A program made the position numbers and the translations under genes. Under the pieces are notes generated by a model, which saw only the letters and a list, made by a program, of their open reading frames with translations, was not told the origin of the DNA and did no database searches. A DNA stretch of 64,000 nucleotides from Granulosicoccus sp947495035 (GTDB lineage: Bacteria; Pseudomonadota; Gammaproteobacteria; Granulosicoccales; Granulosicoccaceae). The DNA is taken from the NCBI RefSeq assembly GCF_050589605.1, contig NZ_JBNGOO010000012.1; one strand, given 5' to 3'. Shown here piece after piece: positions 62,778 through 64,000 of this stretch (position 1 is its first letter; each line of letters starts with the position of its first letter).

Positions 62778-63785
62778 ATGAACTCTTCTGCTACACAACT
62801 GATGACCTTGTCGATCGAAGACAGCCAGGCCCTGATAGCCACCGGCATGAGCCGCGTGGACGAACTGATACGTCAGCGACTGGCCTCCGAAGTGGTGCTG
62901 ATCAATCAGTTGTCCAGTTACATCATCGGAAGCGGAGGCAAGCGCCTGCGTCCTCAGATGGTGCTGTTGGCCGCCGGTGCCTGCGGTCTTGACCCCGATA
63001 CCGAGGCGAATCCGGTGACCGTGGCGGCCATCATCGAGTTCATCCACACGGCAACCTTGCTGCATGACGACGTGGTGGACGCCTCCGAGCTGCGCCGTGG
63101 TCGGGATACGGCCAACTCGGTCTGGGGGAACGAGGCGGCGGTGCTGGTCGGGGACTTCCTGTATTCACGCTCCTTCGAGATGATGGTAGAGGTGCAGAAT
63201 CTGCAGGTCATGAGCATTCTGGCCTCCACCACCAATCGCATCGCCGAAGGCGAAGTCATGCAATTGCTGAACGTGCGGGAGCCGGGCATCAGTGAGGCCC
63301 AGTACATACAGGTCATCGAAGCCAAGACAGCTCGGCTGTTTCAGGCGGCGACCGAGCTGGGGGCGGTGCTGGCGGGCGAATCCGCCGATATCCAGGCGGC
63401 GCTGGCCAGTTATGGCATGCATCTGGGTACCGCCTTTCAGATTGCCGACGATGTGCTGGACTACAAGAGCGACAGTGACACCATGGGCAAGAACATCGGC
63501 GATGATCTGGCTGAAGGCAAGACAACGCTGCCACTCATCCATGCCATGCGTGATGGTACGGACGCTCAGGCCGCCGTCATAGCCGAGACCATTCGCGCAG
63601 GCGGGCTAGAGCGTCTGCCCGAGGTACTGGAGATCATCCGGCAGACGGATGCGTTGGACAAGTCGATGAACCGGGCGCATGAATCTGCCAGCCGAGCCAT
63701 TGACGCCTTGATTGCCCTGCCGGCATCGCCTTATCGGGATGCTCTGCAGCAGATAGCGCGCTATTCGGTCGATCGAAGCTACTGA
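62778..63785 (+). CDS. ispB: Octaprenyl (polyprenyl) diphosphate synthase
   Basis: Makes the side chain of ubiquinone from FPP and IPP. It is 335 residues. The first aspartate-rich motif is LLHDDVVD (about residue 97), the second is IADDVLDYKSD, and GSGGKRLRP plus GNEAAVLVGDFLYSRSF are the substrate-binding signatures. It is divergent from the ABC importer that separates it from rplU. MEP-pathway ispH in the window supplies its precursors. The ribosome-binding site is poor. Confidence 0.96.
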   Translation: MNSSATQLMTLSIEDSQALIATGMSRVDELIRQRLASEVVLINQLSSYIIGSGGKRLRPQMVLLAAGACGLDPDTEANPVTVAAIIEFIHTATLLHDDVVDASELRRGRDTANSVWGNEAAVLVGDFLYSRSFEMMVEVQNLQVMSILASTTNRIAEGEVMQLLNVREPGISEAQYIQVIEAKTARLFQAATELGAVLAGESADIQAALASYGMHLGTAFQIADDVLDYKSDSDTMGKNIGDDLAEGKTTLPLIHAMRDGTDAQAAVIAETIRAGGLERLPEVLEIIRQTDALDKSMNRAHESASRAIDALIALPASPYRDALQQIARYSVDRSY

Positions 63786-63816
63786 TCGTCAGCGGCTGCT
63801 GATGCGCCGCTTGTTC

Positions 63817-64000
63817 TCAGTCTGAAGCATGGCAGAAGTCGGTAGTCTGAGTCTGCACTGGCCGGCGGCGTCGTTGCACACCGGCAAAAAGGCCGATCAG
63901 GGCCATGAGAGCCAGGCTCACAGGGCCGGTACCACCGGCACCCGCACTGCCCCCCGAGGATTGTGGCAAGCCCCGGGATTCCGGAGCCGGATCGTCTGCG
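63817..64000 (-). CDS. C-terminus of a secreted protein with a GlyGly-CTERM-like tail (partial)
   Basis: Sixty codons to a TGA stop are visible on the minus strand; the rest lies beyond the window. The order is a Pro/Ser-rich stretch, GGSAGAGGTG, a hydrophobic helix VSLALMALIGLFAGV, and RRRR, the tripartite pattern (Gly-rich motif, membrane helix, Arg cluster) of GlyGly-CTERM sorting signals processed by rhombosortase in gammaproteobacteria. About 17 further polar residues follow the arginines, longer than usual. The parent protein is probably a type II-secreted surface enzyme, but nothing of its catalytic part is in view. It is convergent with ispB. Confidence 0.72.
   Translation of the reverse strand, partial: ADDPAPESRGLPQSSGGSAGAGGTGPVSLALMALIGLFAGVQRRRRPVQTQTTDFCHASD

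Overview
The window comes from the chromosome of a Gram-negative proteobacterium, most likely a deep-branching marine or environmental gammaproteobacterium (Chromatiales/Granulosicoccaceae-like; no species can be named from sequence alone). Signs of this are conserved gene orders such as metG-rnfABCDGE, murJ/rpsT, ribF-ileS-lspA-ispH, rplU-rpmA-obgE-proB with ispB nearby, priA-argS-SPOR, exported outer-membrane barrels, and a moderately GC-rich composition. No prophage, CRISPR array, rRNA or tRNA was found.

Layout. 1-5251: signalling pair (hybrid histidine kinase, then a receiver protein with a degenerate GGDEF and an intact EAL domain) and a serine hydrolase. 5408-10366: hemH and a three-gene proton-translocating transhydrogenase operon whose first subunit carries an extra C-terminal helix-hairpin-helix module. 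10367-10904: a gene-free stretch with DnaA-box-like sites around an 82% AT core, directly before priA. 10905-15326: priA, an arginyl-tRNA synthetase gene that has lost its catalytic signatures, and a SPOR protein. 15327-16606: a REP-type HUH transposase with its repeats, inserted just before hrpA. 16591-22857: hrpA, a YfaZ-like protein, and mazG embedded in a striking set of short tandem repeats. 22858-36426: L,D-transpeptidase, DUF1841 gene, the rnf operon, metG, apbC-dcd, rppH, hemJ and a TlpA-like lipoprotein. 36644-42654: small outer-membrane barrel, Ig-like lipoprotein, HDOD protein, and three small stress-type envelope genes ending in a strong terminator. 42701-49188: uxaC, hppD, a pentapeptide-repeat protein and a sugar ABC importer lacking an ATPase gene. 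49303-63785: housekeeping block (ispH, lspA, ileS, ribF, murJ, rpsT, proB, obgE, rpmA, rplU), a complete NMT1/TauA-type ABC importer, and ispB. 63817-64000: C-terminus of a secreted protein with a GlyGly-CTERM-like sorting tail.

The most unusual element is the argS-position gene. Its reading frame is intact and it keeps the N-terminal, core and anticodon-binding parts. The HIGH-type motif, the GADHHGY-type motif and the KMSK-type loop are all replaced, and about 90 residues of the catalytic insert are gone. It is probably an ArgRS pseudoenzyme sitting at the ancestral argS locus. Next in interest are the oriC-like DnaA-box cluster before priA, the transhydrogenase fused to a helix-hairpin-helix module, the REP transposase whose right-hand repeat contains the probable hrpA start codon, and the microsatellite cluster in which repeat units inside mazG are 6 bp while those outside are 7 or 8 bp.
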